This document shows, in pieces, positions 1 to 8,740 of a stretch of DNA of 60,946 nt. Position 1 is the stretch's first letter. Each line of letters begins with the position of its first letter. Under the pieces are notes generated by a model, which saw nothing but the letters and a program-made list of their open reading frames with translations, was not told the origin of the DNA and did no database searches. The position numbers and the translations under genes were made by a program. Source of the stretch: Cupriavidus sp. WGlv3 (lineage in GTDB: Bacteria; Pseudomonadota; Gammaproteobacteria; Burkholderiales; Burkholderiaceae); contig NZ_JALHRX010000024.1 in assembly GCF_023952475.1 (NCBI RefSeq), forward strand, positions 1-60,946, given 5' to 3'.

Positions 1-39
1 GGTGGCGAAGTAAACCCGACCATCACCACAACAGGCGCC

Positions 40-1722
40 ATGGAGACATTCGACTACATCATCGTGGGGGCCGGTTCGGCCGGCTGTGTCCTGGCGAACC
101 GGCTGACGCAGGACCCGGACGTCAACGTGCTGCTGCTGGAAGCCGGCGGCAAGGACGATTACCACTGGATCCACATCCCGGTGGGCTATCTCTACTGCAT
201 CGGCAACCCGCGCACCGACTGGCTCTATCGCACCGAAGCCGAAGCGGGGCTGAACGGGCGCTCGCTGGGCTATCCGCGCGGTCGCGTGCTGGGCGGCTGT
301 TCGTCGATCAACGGCATGATCTACATGCGCGGCCAGCGCGAGGACTATGACGAGTGGGCGCGGTTGACCGGCGACGACGGCTGGCGCTGGGACAATGTGC
401 TGCCGCTGTTCAAGCGCAGCGAAGACCATCACCGCGGGCCAAGCGAATTCCACGGCGCCGGCGGCGAATGGCGGGTCGAAGGGCAGCGGCTGCGCTGGGA
501 CATCCTCGAACGCTTTGCCGACGCCGCCGAGCAAGCGGGCATTCCGCGCACCGACGACTTCAACCGCGGCGACAATTTCGGCGTCGGCTACTTCGAAGTG
601 AACCAGCGCCGCGGCATCCGCTGGAATACCGCCAAGGCATTCCTGCGGCGTGCCTCGGAGCGGCCCAACCTGACCATCGTCACCGGCGCGCAGGTGAGCG
701 GGCTGAGCTTCGACGGGCGCCGCTGCACCGGCGTGAACTATCTGGGCGGCGGCCGCGCGCACGCGGCGGCGGCCACGCTCGAGGTGATCCTCGCCGCCGG
801 CGCGGTCAACACGCCGCAGTTGCTCGAGCTGTCGGGCATCGGGCAGGCCGAACGGCTGCAGGCGCTGGGCATTCCGGTGCGCCACGCGCTGCCCGGCGTG
901 GGCGAGAACCTGCAGGACCACCTGCAGCTGCGCAGCGTGGTCAAGGTCAACGGGGTGCGCACGCTGAATACGCGCGCGGCCAGCCTGTGGGGCAAGTTCT
1001 GCATCGGCGTGCAGTACGCCGTCAACCAGAGCGGGCCGATGAGCATGGCCCCATCGCAGCTGGGCGCGTTCGCGCGCTCGGATCCGTCGCAGGCGCGGCC
1101 GAACATCGAGTACCACGTGCAGCCGCTGTCGCTGGACAAGTTCGGCGATCCGCTCCACGCCTTCAACGCCTTTACCGCCAGCGCCTGCAATCTGCGCCCG
1201 AGCTCGCGCGGCAGCGTGCATGCCGGCAGCGCGGATTTCCGCCAGGCGCCAGTGATCGCGCCCAACTACCTGTCGACCGACGAGGACCGCAAGGTCGCCG
1301 CCGATTCGATCCGGCTTACGCGCCGCATCGTGGCGTCGCCGGCGCTGGCGCCGTACCGGCCCGAGGAGTGGCTGCCGGGGCCGGCCTTCCAGAGCGACGA
1401 GGAACTGGCCGAGGCCGCCGGCAATATCGGCACCACCATCTTCCATCCGGTCGGCACCTGCAAGATGGGCCGCGCCGACGATCCCATGGCGGTGGTCGAC
1501 CATCGCCTGCGCGTGCTGGGGGTGCAGGGGCTGCGCGTGGTCGATGCCTCGGTGATGCCGCTGATCACGTCGGGCAACACCAACTCGCCGACCATCATGA
1601 TCGCCGAGCGCGCCAGCGACATGATCCGCGAAGACCGCAGGCAGCGCGCCATGCCGACCGAAGTGGCCAACTCCGAAGAGCCGCCGGCCGAAGCCAGTCC
1701 CGTGCCGGCCACAAGCGCTTGA
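40..1722 (+). CDS. GMC-family FAD-dependent oxidoreductase (choline/alcohol dehydrogenase-like)
   Basis: A 560-residue flavoprotein of the glucose-methanol-choline family, expected to oxidise an alcohol to the aldehyde with FAD as cofactor. Visible motifs: the N-terminal FAD Rossmann segment DYIIVGAGSAG (about residues 5-15), GMC signature 1 around GRVLGGCSSING (80-92), signature 2 AGAVNTPQLLELSGIG in the middle, the catalytic His in IFHPVGTCKMG (near 469) and the partner Asn segment GNTNSPT (about 512-518). No signal peptide, so probably cytosolic or peripheral to the membrane. The last 25 or so residues are an Ala/Pro/Glu-rich tail beyond the conserved fold. The start ATG is the first in frame. 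It lies upstream of a HAAT transporter on the same strand, but 351 bases separate them, so co-transcription is uncertain. Substrate cannot be told; betA and alkJ are relatives, so no symbol is given. Confidence 0.9.
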   Translation: METFDYIIVGAGSAGCVLANRLTQDPDVNVLLLEAGGKDDYHWIHIPVGYLYCIGNPRTDWLYRTEAEAGLNGRSLGYPRGRVLGGCSSINGMIYMRGQREDYDEWARLTGDDGWRWDNVLPLFKRSEDHHRGPSEFHGAGGEWRVEGQRLRWDILERFADAAEQAGIPRTDDFNRGDNFGVGYFEVNQRRGIRWNTAKAFLRRASERPNLTIVTGAQVSGLSFDGRRCTGVNYLGGGRAHAAAATLEVILAAGAVNTPQLLELSGIGQAERLQALGIPVRHALPGVGENLQDHLQLRSVVKVNGVRTLNTRAASLWGKFCIGVQYAVNQSGPMSMAPSQLGAFARSDPSQARPNIEYHVQPLSLDKFGDPLHAFNAFTASACNLRPSSRGSVHAGSADFRQAPVIAPNYLSTDEDRKVAADSIRLTRRIVASPALAPYRPEEWLPGPAFQSDEELAEAAGNIGTTIFHPVGTCKMGRADDPMAVVDHRLRVLGVQGLRVVDASVMPLITSGNTNSPTIMIAERASDMIREDRRQRAMPTEVANSEEPPAEASPVPATSA

Positions 1723-2073
1723 AGCGCCACGCCACATGACCACCGGCGGGGCGGTGATAATGTGGCCTTTGCGACGCTTGTGCGGCCGCAAAAAAACTGA
1801 CACTTGGTTCATGTTTCATAGTGCAAACCCCGATGTTTTGCCATGCAACAGGCGCACACAATAGACGCCTCACAGGGTGCTTCGGCCGCACATACCATGC
1901 CGCCGCCGCAACCCGCGCGGGAGCCGCCCCGCACAGATAAAAACCGCGGGCATGGCCGGCAACCACGGCAAGCCTGACGGAACAAGCGGCAGTAAGGGCC
2001 TACAAGGCCGGTTCGGACCATTGTCAGTGCCGGGCATCACCCCGGCAGTTCAGCAAGAGGGCGGGCAGGAGAC
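1723..2073. other. 351-base intergenic region before the first HAAT transporter
   Basis: No convincing gene. Just after the oxidoreductase there are short GC-rich inverted repeats without a clear T tract. A possible sigma70-type promoter for the transporter is TTGCCA at 1838-1843 and AATAGA at 1860-1865 with a 16-base spacer; this is a weak match and only a suggestion. The transporter operon has no closer promoter that I can recognise. Confidence 0.3.
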
Positions 2074-2850
2074 ATGAACCAGCAGGAAACCATCCTGGAA
2101 ACGCGGAACCTCACCAAGGAGTTCAAGGGGTTCACGGCGGTGAGCGACGTCAACCTGCGGGTGCGCCGCGGCTCGATCCATGCGTTGATCGGCCCCAACG
2201 GCGCGGGCAAGACCACTTGCTTCAACCTGCTCACCAAGTTCCTGGAGCCGACCACCGGCACCATCCTATTCAACGGCATCGACATCACGCGGGAAAAGCC
2301 GGCGCAGATCGCGCGGCGCGGCGTGATCCGCTCGTTCCAGATCTCGGCGGTGTTCCCGCACCTGACGGTGATGGAGAACGTGCGCATCGGGCTGCAGCGG
2401 CAACTGGGTACCGCGTACCAGTTCTGGCGCAGCGAGCGCTCGCTCGACGTGCTCAACGACCGCGCCATGGAGCTGCTCGAGCAGGTCGGCCTGACCGAGT
2501 TCGCGCATACGCTCACGGTGAACCTGCCTTACGGGCGCAAGCGCGCGCTGGAGATCGCCACCACGCTGGCGATGGAGCCCGAGCTGATGCTGCTCGACGA
2601 ACCCACGCAGGGCATGGGCCACGAGGACGTCGACCGCGTCACGCAGCTGATCAAGCAGGTTTCGGCGGGCCGCACCATCCTGATGGTCGAGCACAACATG
2701 AGCGTGGTCTCGTCGATCGCCGACAAGATCACGGTGCTGCAGCGCGGCGCGGTGCTGGCCGAAGGCCCGTATGCGGAAGTGTCGAAGGACCCGCGCGTGA
2801 TGGAGGCCTACATGGGCACCGCCGACGCGGAACTGCAGGGCGCGCACTGA
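2074..2850 (+). CDS. HAAT-family ABC transporter ATPase, LivG type (cluster 1)
   Basis: A 258-residue ATP-binding subunit of a branched-chain-amino-acid-type importer, acting on the inner face of the cytoplasmic membrane. Walker A is GPNGAGKTTCFN (about residues 39-50), the signature region is LPYGRKRALEIA, Walker B is LMLLDEPTQGMG, and the switch histidine lies in MVEHNMSV. The ATG is preceded by a purine-rich GGGCAGGAGA element. It opens a five-gene set livG-livF-SBP-livH-livM on one strand; the next ATPase begins 16 bases after its stop. The substrate of the system is unknown: HAAT systems carry branched-chain amino acids, urea, amides or aromatic acids, and nothing here picks one. Confidence 0.92.
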   Translation: MNQQETILETRNLTKEFKGFTAVSDVNLRVRRGSIHALIGPNGAGKTTCFNLLTKFLEPTTGTILFNGIDITREKPAQIARRGVIRSFQISAVFPHLTVMENVRIGLQRQLGTAYQFWRSERSLDVLNDRAMELLEQVGLTEFAHTLTVNLPYGRKRALEIATTLAMEPELMLLDEPTQGMGHEDVDRVTQLIKQVSAGRTILMVEHNMSVVSSIADKITVLQRGAVLAEGPYAEVSKDPRVMEAYMGTADAELQGAH

Positions 2851-2866
2851 GGCCGGGGGACGACAC

Positions 2867-3586
2867 ATGAGCACAGCCAATACTCCCGCCCTGGAAATCA
2901 AGGGCCTGCACGCCTGGTACGGCGAATCGCACATCCTGCACGGGGTCGACCTGACCGTGAACCCGGGCGAGGTGGTCACGCTGCTGGGCCGCAACGGCGC
3001 CGGGCGCACCACCACGCTGCGCGCGATCATGGGGCTGACCGGCGCGCGCAAGGGCTCGATCCGGGTCAATGGCCACGAGACCATCGGCCTGTCCACGCAC
3101 AAGATCGCGCACTACGGCATCGGCTATTGCCCGGAAGAGCGCGCCATCTTCTCCAGCCTCTCATGCGAAGAGAACCTGCTGCTGCCGCCGCAGCTGAAGG
3201 GCAAGGACGCGGGCATGAGCGAGGCCGACATCTACGAGATGTTTCCGAACCTGAAGGAGCGCCGCCAGAGCCAGGGCACGCGCCTGTCGGGCGGCGAGCA
3301 GCAGATGCTGGCGGTCGGGCGCATCCTGCGCACCGGCGCCAACCTGCTGCTGCTCGACGAGATCTCGGAAGGGCTGGCACCGGTGATCGTGCAGGCGCTC
3401 GCGCGCATGATCCGGATGCTCAAGCAGAAGGGGTACACGGTGGTGATGGTGGAGCAGAACTTCCGCTTTGCCGCGCCGCTGGCGGACCGCTTTTACGTGA
3501 TGGAGCACGGCACCATCGTCGAACGCTTCGCGGCCAGTGAGCTGCAGGCCAAGATGCCGGTGCTGCATGAATTGCTCGGGGTCTGA
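2867..3586 (+). CDS. HAAT-family ABC transporter ATPase, LivF type, with Arg in place of the Walker A Lys
   Basis: A 239-residue second ATPase subunit that would pair with the LivG-like protein just upstream. Signature motif LSGGEQQMLAVGR and Walker B LLLLDEISEGLAP are intact, and the switch position is Gln in VEQNF, as is usual in LivF proteins. The Walker A reads GRNGAGRTTT: the phosphate-binding lysine is arginine (codon cgc at about 3004-3006). In most ABC ATPases this lysine is needed for ATP binding and hydrolysis, so the site may be weakened, or this may be a subfamily variant that still works as a heterodimer with an intact LivG. Walker B is also DEI rather than DEP. The frame is otherwise full length, so it is not a pseudogene. 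Start ATG has a GGGGGA ribosome-binding element. Confidence 0.9.
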   Translation: MSTANTPALEIKGLHAWYGESHILHGVDLTVNPGEVVTLLGRNGAGRTTTLRAIMGLTGARKGSIRVNGHETIGLSTHKIAHYGIGYCPEERAIFSSLSCEENLLLPPQLKGKDAGMSEADIYEMFPNLKERRQSQGTRLSGGEQQMLAVGRILRTGANLLLLDEISEGLAPVIVQALARMIRMLKQKGYTVVMVEQNFRFAAPLADRFYVMEHGTIVERFAASELQAKMPVLHELLGV

Positions 3587-3665
3587 TCCGCGCAATGCGG
3601 GTCGATGGTTGCTTGTTGGCAGGAACGGGTGGCGCGCACGCCGCCGCAAATCAGGAGACACGGAA

Positions 3666-4874
3666 ATGAAAAAGACTCGGCTCGCGGCCGCGATGGCGGC
3701 CATTGCCATGGGTGCGGTGTCCTTCGGCGCTGCCGCACAGGTGTCGGGCGACACCGTCAAGATCGGCTACATCACCGACATGTCGGGCCTGTATGCCGAT
3801 ATCGACGGCCCCGGCGGCCTCGAAGCCATCAAGATGGCGATCGAGGACCGCGGCGGCAAGGTGCTGGGCAAGCCCATCGAGATCGTCTCGGCCGACCACC
3901 AGAACAAGGCCGACATCGCTGCCTCGAAGGCGCGCGAATGGATGGACCAGCAGGGCCTGGACATGCTGCTGGGCGGCACCAACTCCGGCACCGCGCTGGC
4001 GATGAACAAGGTGGCTTCCGAGAAGAAGCGCGTCTACATCAACATCGGCGCCGGCACCGCGCGCCTGACCAACGAAGAGTGCTCCCCTTACACGGTGCAC
4101 TACGCCTATGACACGGTGGCGCTGGCCAAGGGCACCGGCAGCGCGGTGGTCAAGCAGGGCGGCAAGTCGTGGTTCTTCCTGACCGCCGACTACGCCTTCG
4201 GCCACTCGCTCGAAAGCGACACCGCCGCGGTGGTCAAGGCCAACGGCGGCACGGTGGCCGGGCAGGTGCGCCATCCGCTGTCGGCGTCGGACTTCTCGTC
4301 GTTCCTGCTGCAGGCGCAAGCGTCCAAGGCGCAGATCCTGGGCCTGGCCAACGCCGGCGGCGACACCATCAATTCGATCAAGGCGGCCAAGGAATTCGGC
4401 ATCACCAAGTCGATGAAGATCGCCGGCCTGCTGATGTTCATCAACGACGTGCACAGCCTCGGGCTGAAGAACACCGAAGGCCTGCTGATGACCGACAGCT
4501 GGTACTGGGACATGAACGACGACACCCGCAAGTTCGCCAACCGCTTCTTCGGCAAGATGAAGAAGATGCCGAGCAGCTTGCAGGCCGCGGACTACTCGGC
4601 CGCCAGCACCTACCTGAAGGCCGTCGAAGCCGCCAAGACCGACGATCCGGACAAGGTCATGGCCGAGCTGAAGAAGATGAAGATCAACGACTTCTACACC
4701 AAGGGCTATATCCGCCAGGACGGCCGTGGCATCCACGACATGTACCTGATGCAGGTGAAGACCGCGGCCGAATCGAAGAAGCCGTGGGATTACCTGAAGG
4801 TGGTCGCGACCATCCCGGGCGACCAGGCCTTCACCACGGTGGCCGAGTCGAAGTGCGCCATGTTGAAGAAGTAA
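3666..4874 (+). CDS. HAAT-family periplasmic substrate-binding protein (cluster 1)
   Basis: A 402-residue periplasmic type I binding protein delivering ligand to the surrounding LivGF/LivHM-like proteins. The start chosen is the ATG giving MKKTRLAAAMAAIAMG, a typical Sec signal peptide with cleavage after AAA near residue 22; frames open further upstream but would bury the signal. A GGAGACACGGAA element precedes it. The mature part begins VKIGYITDMSGLYADIDGPGG, the usual Peripla_BP_6 opening, and continues with the conserved segment NSGTALAMNKVASEKKR. Ligand not predictable from sequence. The gene sits between the ATPase and permease genes, and the 212 bases after it hold two REP-like inverted repeats that could protect its 3' end and set its level above the permeases. 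Confidence 0.92.
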   Translation: MKKTRLAAAMAAIAMGAVSFGAAAQVSGDTVKIGYITDMSGLYADIDGPGGLEAIKMAIEDRGGKVLGKPIEIVSADHQNKADIAASKAREWMDQQGLDMLLGGTNSGTALAMNKVASEKKRVYINIGAGTARLTNEECSPYTVHYAYDTVALAKGTGSAVVKQGGKSWFFLTADYAFGHSLESDTAAVVKANGGTVAGQVRHPLSASDFSSFLLQAQASKAQILGLANAGGDTINSIKAAKEFGITKSMKIAGLLMFINDVHSLGLKNTEGLLMTDSWYWDMNDDTRKFANRFFGKMKKMPSSLQAADYSAASTYLKAVEAAKTDDPDKVMAELKKMKINDFYTKGYIRQDGRGIHDMYLMQVKTAAESKKPWDYLKVVATIPGDQAFTTVAESKCAMLKK

Positions 4875-4900
4875 GAGCCGTCGCCACTGCGACGGTTTGC

Positions 4901-4941
4901 TCCCCTCTCCCGCCTGCGGGAGAGGGGCAGGGGGAGAGGGC
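4901..4941 (+). repeat. REP-like palindromic repeat, copy 1
   Basis: About 41 bases built on the palindrome CCCTCTCCCGC / GCGGGAGAGGG followed by a GGGGGAGAGGG arm. The same unit occurs in opposite orientation at 5033-5072. It starts 26 bases after the stop codon of the substrate-binding protein gene. The hairpin has no T tract, so it looks like an interspersed repeat or mRNA-stabilising stem rather than a classical terminator. Confidence 0.7.
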
Positions 4942-5032
4942 AGGCGCTGCCAGGAGCGCGGCACCAGACTTCCGGCAGCGGACCTGAGACCCGCATGCGC
5001 CGGTTTCAAAGCCGGCAGCCTCTTGCGCGCCG

Positions 5033-5072
5033 GCCCTCTCCCCCAACCCTTTCCCGCTCGCGGGAGAGGGGA
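5033..5072 (-). repeat. REP-like palindromic repeat, copy 2 (inverted)
   Basis: Reverse-complement relative of the 4901-4941 element: CCCTCTCCC, a spacer, then TTCCCGC / GCGGGAGAGGGG. It ends 14 bases before the TTG start of the permease gene and its purine-rich arm GGGAGAGGGGAGA may double as that gene's ribosome-binding site. Together with copy 1 it can form either two local hairpins or one long stem closing about 90 bases. Confidence 0.65.
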
Positions 5073-5086
5073 GACATCATCCGCAA

Positions 5087-5980
5087 TTGACGCTCATGGA
5101 CATCTTCGGAATCCCCTTGCCGGCCATGCTTTCCCAGCTCTTGCTGGGGCTGGTCAACGGCGCCTTCTATGCGATGCTGAGCCTGGGCCTGGCGGTGATC
5201 TTCGGCCTGCTCAACGTCATCAACTTCGCGCACGGCGCGCTCTTCATGCTGGGCGCGGTGCTGGCCTGGATGGGCATGGAGTACGCCGGGCTGAACTACT
5301 GGATCATGCTGCTGCTGTCGCCGCTGGTCGTTGCCGCGCTGGGCGTGGTGATCGAGAAGACCATGCTGCGCTGGATCTACAAGCTCGACCATATCTACGG
5401 CCTGCTGCTGACGCTGGGGATCACGCTGGTCATCGAAGGCATCTTCCGCTCGGCCTACGGCGTGTCGGGGCTGCCGTACTCGACGCCGGACGTGCTGCAG
5501 GGCGCGACGGACCTGGGCTTCATGATCCTGCCCAACTACCGCGCCTGGGTCGTGGTGGCATCGCTGGTGGTGTGCTTCGCCACCTGGTACGTGATCGAGA
5601 AGACCAAGCTGGGCGCCTACCTGCGCGCCGGCACCGAAAACCCCAAGATGGTCGAGGCCTTTGGCGTCAACGTGCCGCTGATGGTGACGATGACCTACGG
5701 CTTCGGCGTGGCGCTGGCGGCGTTTGCCGGCGTGCTGGCCGCGCCGGTGATCCAGATCTCGCCGCTGATGGGGCAGAACCTGATCATCGTCGTGTTCGCG
5801 GTGGTGGTGATCGGCGGCATGGGTTCGATCATGGGTTCGATCCTGACCGGCCTCGGGCTGGGCGTGATCGAAGGCCTGACCAAAGTGTTCTATCCGGAAG
5901 CATCGGCGACCGTGGTGTTCTTCATCATGGTGATCGTGCTGCTGCTGCGCCCGGCCGGGCTGTTCGGCAAGGAGAAATGA
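5087..5980 (+). CDS. HAAT-family ABC transporter permease, LivH type (cluster 1)
   Basis: A 297-residue integral membrane permease with about eight hydrophobic helices and the conserved segments GLVNGAFYAMLSLGLAVIFG near the N terminus and INFAHGALFMLGA after it. It forms the channel with the LivM-like protein encoded next. Two starts are possible: TTG at 5087 (MTLMDIFG) or ATG at 5096 (MDIFG); the nearest purine-rich element ends at about 5073, which fits the TTG slightly better. Its stop overlaps the ATG of the next gene (ATGA), a sign of translational coupling. The ribosome-binding area overlaps the second REP-like repeat. Confidence 0.9.
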   Translation: MTLMDIFGIPLPAMLSQLLLGLVNGAFYAMLSLGLAVIFGLLNVINFAHGALFMLGAVLAWMGMEYAGLNYWIMLLLSPLVVAALGVVIEKTMLRWIYKLDHIYGLLLTLGITLVIEGIFRSAYGVSGLPYSTPDVLQGATDLGFMILPNYRAWVVVASLVVCFATWYVIEKTKLGAYLRAGTENPKMVEAFGVNVPLMVTMTYGFGVALAAFAGVLAAPVIQISPLMGQNLIIVVFAVVVIGGMGSIMGSILTGLGLGVIEGLTKVFYPEASATVVFFIMVIVLLLRPAGLFGKEK

Positions 5981-7035
5981 TGAGCGCACCGTCCACATCA
6001 TCGACGCCAGACACCGTGGCGGCCAATGCAGGCAAGGCAGGAAAGGGACAAGGCGTGCAGAAGACACTGTTGTACGGATTGCTGCTGCTGGCATTGCTGG
6101 TGGCGCCGCTGGCCGGGGCGTATCCGGTGTTCGTGCTCAAGGTGCTGTGCTTCGCGCTGTTTGCGTGCGCCTTCAACCTGCTGATCGGCTACACCGGGCT
6201 GCTGTCGTTCGGCCATGCGGCCTTCTTCGGCGGCGCCGGCTACGCCGCCGGCCACGCCATGAAGGTGTGGGGCGTGACACCCGAGATCGGCCTGATCCTG
6301 GGCACCGGCACGGGCGCGCTGATCGGCTACGTGGTGGGCTCGCTGGCAATCCGGCGCCAGGGCATCTATTTCTCGATGATCACGCTGGCGCTGGCGCAGA
6401 TGCTGTTCTTCATCTGCCTGCAGGCGCCGTTCACCGGCGGCGAGGACGGGCTGCAGGGCATTCCGCGCGGCAAGCTGTTCGGGGTGCTGCCGTTGTCGGA
6501 TGACCTGACGCTGTACTACGTGGCGCTGGCCATCATCGTCGCGGCCTTCGCGCTGATCGTGCGCACGGTGCATTCGCCGTTCGGCCAGATCCTGAAGGCG
6601 ATCAAGGAGAACGAGCCGCGCGCGGTGTCGCTGGGTTATGACGTCGACCGCTTCAAGCTGACCGCGTTCGTGCTGTCGGCGGCGCTGTCGGGGCTGGCCG
6701 GCTCGATCAAGGCGCTGGTGCTGGGCTTCGAGACCCTGACCGACGTGCACTGGTCGATGTCGGGCTCGGTGATCCTGATGACGCTGGTGGGTGGCCTCGG
6801 TACGTTGTCGGGGCCGATCGTCGGCGCCTTCGTGATCGTCGCGCTCGAGAACAAGCTGGGCGACATCGGCAACTTCCTGGCGTCGGTGACCGGCATCTCC
6901 TGGTTCGGCACGCTGGGCGAGTCTGTGACGATGGTGACCGGCGTGATCTTCGTGATCTGCGTGCTGACCTTCCGCCGTGGCATCATGGGCGAATTGCTGG
7001 CGCGCTTCGGCGGACACGCCGGGCGCAAGGAGTGA
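5977..7035 (+). CDS. HAAT-family ABC transporter permease, LivM type (cluster 1)
   Basis: A 352-residue membrane permease, partner of the LivH-like protein. After a polar Ser/Thr/Gly-rich head of about 28 residues it has the typical LivM pattern: a helix pair, then LLIGYTGLLSFGHAAFFGGAGY, and later the EAA-like cytoplasmic loop AIKENEPRAVSLGYDVDRFKL. The frame is open far upstream, but the ATG at 5977 overlapping the livH stop (ATGATG, also possible at 5980) is the natural start with GGAGAA just before. It closes the five-gene operon; a strong terminator follows about 165 bases later. Confidence 0.9.
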   Translation: MMSAPSTSSTPDTVAANAGKAGKGQGVQKTLLYGLLLLALLVAPLAGAYPVFVLKVLCFALFACAFNLLIGYTGLLSFGHAAFFGGAGYAAGHAMKVWGVTPEIGLILGTGTGALIGYVVGSLAIRRQGIYFSMITLALAQMLFFICLQAPFTGGEDGLQGIPRGKLFGVLPLSDDLTLYYVALAIIVAAFALIVRTVHSPFGQILKAIKENEPRAVSLGYDVDRFKLTAFVLSAALSGLAGSIKALVLGFETLTDVHWSMSGSVILMTLVGGLGTLSGPIVGAFVIVALENKLGDIGNFLASVTGISWFGTLGESVTMVTGVIFVICVLTFRRGIMGELLARFGGHAGRKE

Positions 7036-7200
7036 CCGCGGGTCGACATGCCCGATTCTGGGGCTAGGGTTTTTTCTAGCTTGTCCTCGATGCACCGCTT
7101 CGTTACATTCCATATACGGTTTTCGCAGGTTAAATGGAGGCGGAAGCGAGGAGACGACAGGCGCGCACCCGGTGTCGGGTAGCAGCGTTATAAATAAAGG

Positions 7201-7232
7201 GCGTTGCCGGGTGATCCTCGGCAACGCTTTTT
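7201..7232 (+). terminator. Intrinsic terminator after transporter cluster 1
   Basis: Nine-base perfect stem GCGTTGCCG / CGGCAACGC with a nine-base loop, followed by seven T. It lies 166 bases after the livM stop. The 7036-7200 stretch before it holds no gene that I can support, only a small ACCCG/CGGGT hairpin. Confidence 0.85.
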
Positions 7233-7352
7233 TCATTGGGGCTTTCCGCCCGTCAGTGACGCTTTCGCCCCATTCTGGGGCACTCATGCCGCATCGGCAT
7301 CACCTCGCGGCCTCACGCATGCGACAATGCGGGTGCTCCTTGCTGCCCGCCC

Positions 7353-7889
7353 ATGTCCGCCACCGACTCCCCTGATCCATCCCCAACTGTCCCTCACGCG
7401 GGCGGCCAGGTCGCGCCGCAGGTCCGGGTACGCCTGGGGCAGGGCGCCGATGCCGCGCTGGTGTCGGACTGGCTGGGCCGGATCCAGCCCTTGTCCGTGC
7501 CCGACGCGCGCGCGCGGCAGCTGATGCTGGGCGAACTGCTGGCCCAGTCCGGGCGCGGCATCTGCCTGCTGGCCAGCGACGCGCAGGACGGCGGCGGCCT
7601 GCTCGCCTGCCTGCCGGTGGTCTTGCTGCCCAGCCTCGAGCTGGCGGGCCTTGCGGCCTGCGCCAGCGAGTGGTGGGTACGGCCGGAACTGGACGCGGCC
7701 ACTCGCCGCGCCTGCCTCGAAGCCTGCTGCGCCACGCTGGCCGAGTGGGGCCGCGCGCACGGCATCCGCCATGCGCTGCTGGCGCCGGGGCTGGTGGCCG
7801 GCCACGGCGGCGCGCCGCCCGGCTTCCGCCTGCACGGCAATGGCATGTGGCACGGCAGCCTGGTGCCGGCGGCCAAGGTTCTGGGCTGA
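7353..7889 (+). CDS. Hypothetical GNAT-like acyltransferase domain protein
   Basis: A 178-residue protein of unknown role. After a Pro/Ser-rich N-terminal 25 residues, the body has an alternating pattern reminiscent of the GCN5-related N-acetyltransferase fold: an acidic helix (GADAALVSDWLGRIQP), a central strand pair and a segment WWVRPELDAATRRACLEACCATLAEWGRAHGI resembling the strand-loop-helix of the acetyl-CoA site, though the classic Q/RxxGxG/A is not obvious. The last part (HGNGMWHGSL) is His/Gly-rich. The assignment to GNAT is weak inference. No good ribosome-binding site is visible at the ATG. It lies 89 bases upstream of the TSUP permease on the same strand. Confidence 0.6.
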   Translation: MSATDSPDPSPTVPHAGGQVAPQVRVRLGQGADAALVSDWLGRIQPLSVPDARARQLMLGELLAQSGRGICLLASDAQDGGGLLACLPVVLLPSLELAGLAACASEWWVRPELDAATRRACLEACCATLAEWGRAHGIRHALLAPGLVAGHGGAPPGFRLHGNGMWHGSLVPAAKVLG

Positions 7890-7978
7890 GCCGCTTGCGC
7901 CGGTTGTGCGCCGGCGCCGCGGTACCGGCTGTGGCCGGCCTTTCCTCCTTTCCTTTTTCCCCTTTTCGCTTTTCTGCA

Positions 7979-8740
7979 ATGACGGAATTCGCATTCCTGG
8001 CGGTTGCCGCCTTTCTTGCCGGCCTGATCGACGCGGTCGCCGGCGGCGGCGGGCTGGTCCAGATCCCGGCGCTGTTCTCGGCCTATCCCAACCTGGCGCC
8101 GGCGACGCTGCTCGGCACCAACAAGGTCGGTTCGATCGCCGGCACCGCCAGCGCGGCGCTGCGCTACGGCCGCAGCGTGCGCATCTACTGGGGCGCGACC
8201 GCACCGGCGGTGGTGGCGGCCTTTGCATGCTCGATGGCCGGTGCCTGGGCGCTGACCATGATCCCGGCCGAGCCGCTGCGCAAGGCGCTGCCGTTCGTGC
8301 TGGTGGCGCTGCTGGTCTACACCGTCGCCAAGAAAGACCTGGGCGCCGAGCACGCGCCCACGCTGAGCGGCTGGGGCGAACGCGGCGCGGCGCTGCTTGC
8401 CGGCGCCGTGCTCGGCTTCTACGACGGCGTGTTCGGGCCGGGCACCGGCAGCTTCCTGATGATCGTGTTCGTGCGGGTGTTCGGCTATGACTTCCTGCAC
8501 GCGGCGGCGTCGACCAAGCTGGTCAACCTGGCCACCAACCTGGCGGCGCTGCTGCTGCTCGCCAGCAAGGGCCATATCTGGTGGCAGCTGGGCCTGGTGA
8601 TGGCGGTGGCCAACGTCGCCGGCAGCCAGGTGGGCAGCAAGCTGGCGCTGCGCCACGGCAGCGCCTTCGTGCGCAAGGTGTTTATCGTGGTGGTCAGCGC
8701 GCTGATCCTGAAGACTGCCTGGGACGCCTTCGTGCGCTGA
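7979..8740 (+). CDS. TSUP family membrane transporter (TauE/SafE-like)
   Basis: A 253-residue integral membrane protein with about eight hydrophobic segments, of the 4-toluene sulfonate uptake permease (TauE/SafE) family, whose members move sulfite, sulfoacetate or related organic anions across the cytoplasmic membrane. Diagnostic segments are AGLIDAVAGGGGLVQIPAL near the N terminus and the repeat-related AGAVLGFYDGVFGPGTGSFLM in the second half, showing the internal two-fold repeat. The ATG at 7979 is chosen because it opens directly into the first helix; the frame upstream is a shadow of the preceding gene. Substrate is not predictable. No T-rich terminator is seen after it. Confidence 0.9.
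   Translation: MTEFAFLAVAAFLAGLIDAVAGGGGLVQIPALFSAYPNLAPATLLGTNKVGSIAGTASAALRYGRSVRIYWGATAPAVVAAFACSMAGAWALTMIPAEPLRKALPFVLVALLVYTVAKKDLGAEHAPTLSGWGERGAALLAGAVLGFYDGVFGPGTGSFLMIVFVRVFGYDFLHAAASTKLVNLATNLAALLLLASKGHIWWQLGLVMAVANVAGSQVGSKLALRHGSAFVRKVFIVVVSALILKTAWDAFVR

Noticed and set aside
4897..5976. 712-codon frame that would extend the LivM permease upstream over livH
   Set aside because: The extension is Arg/Ala-rich shadow of livH; the ATG overlapping the livH stop gives the normal LivM length.
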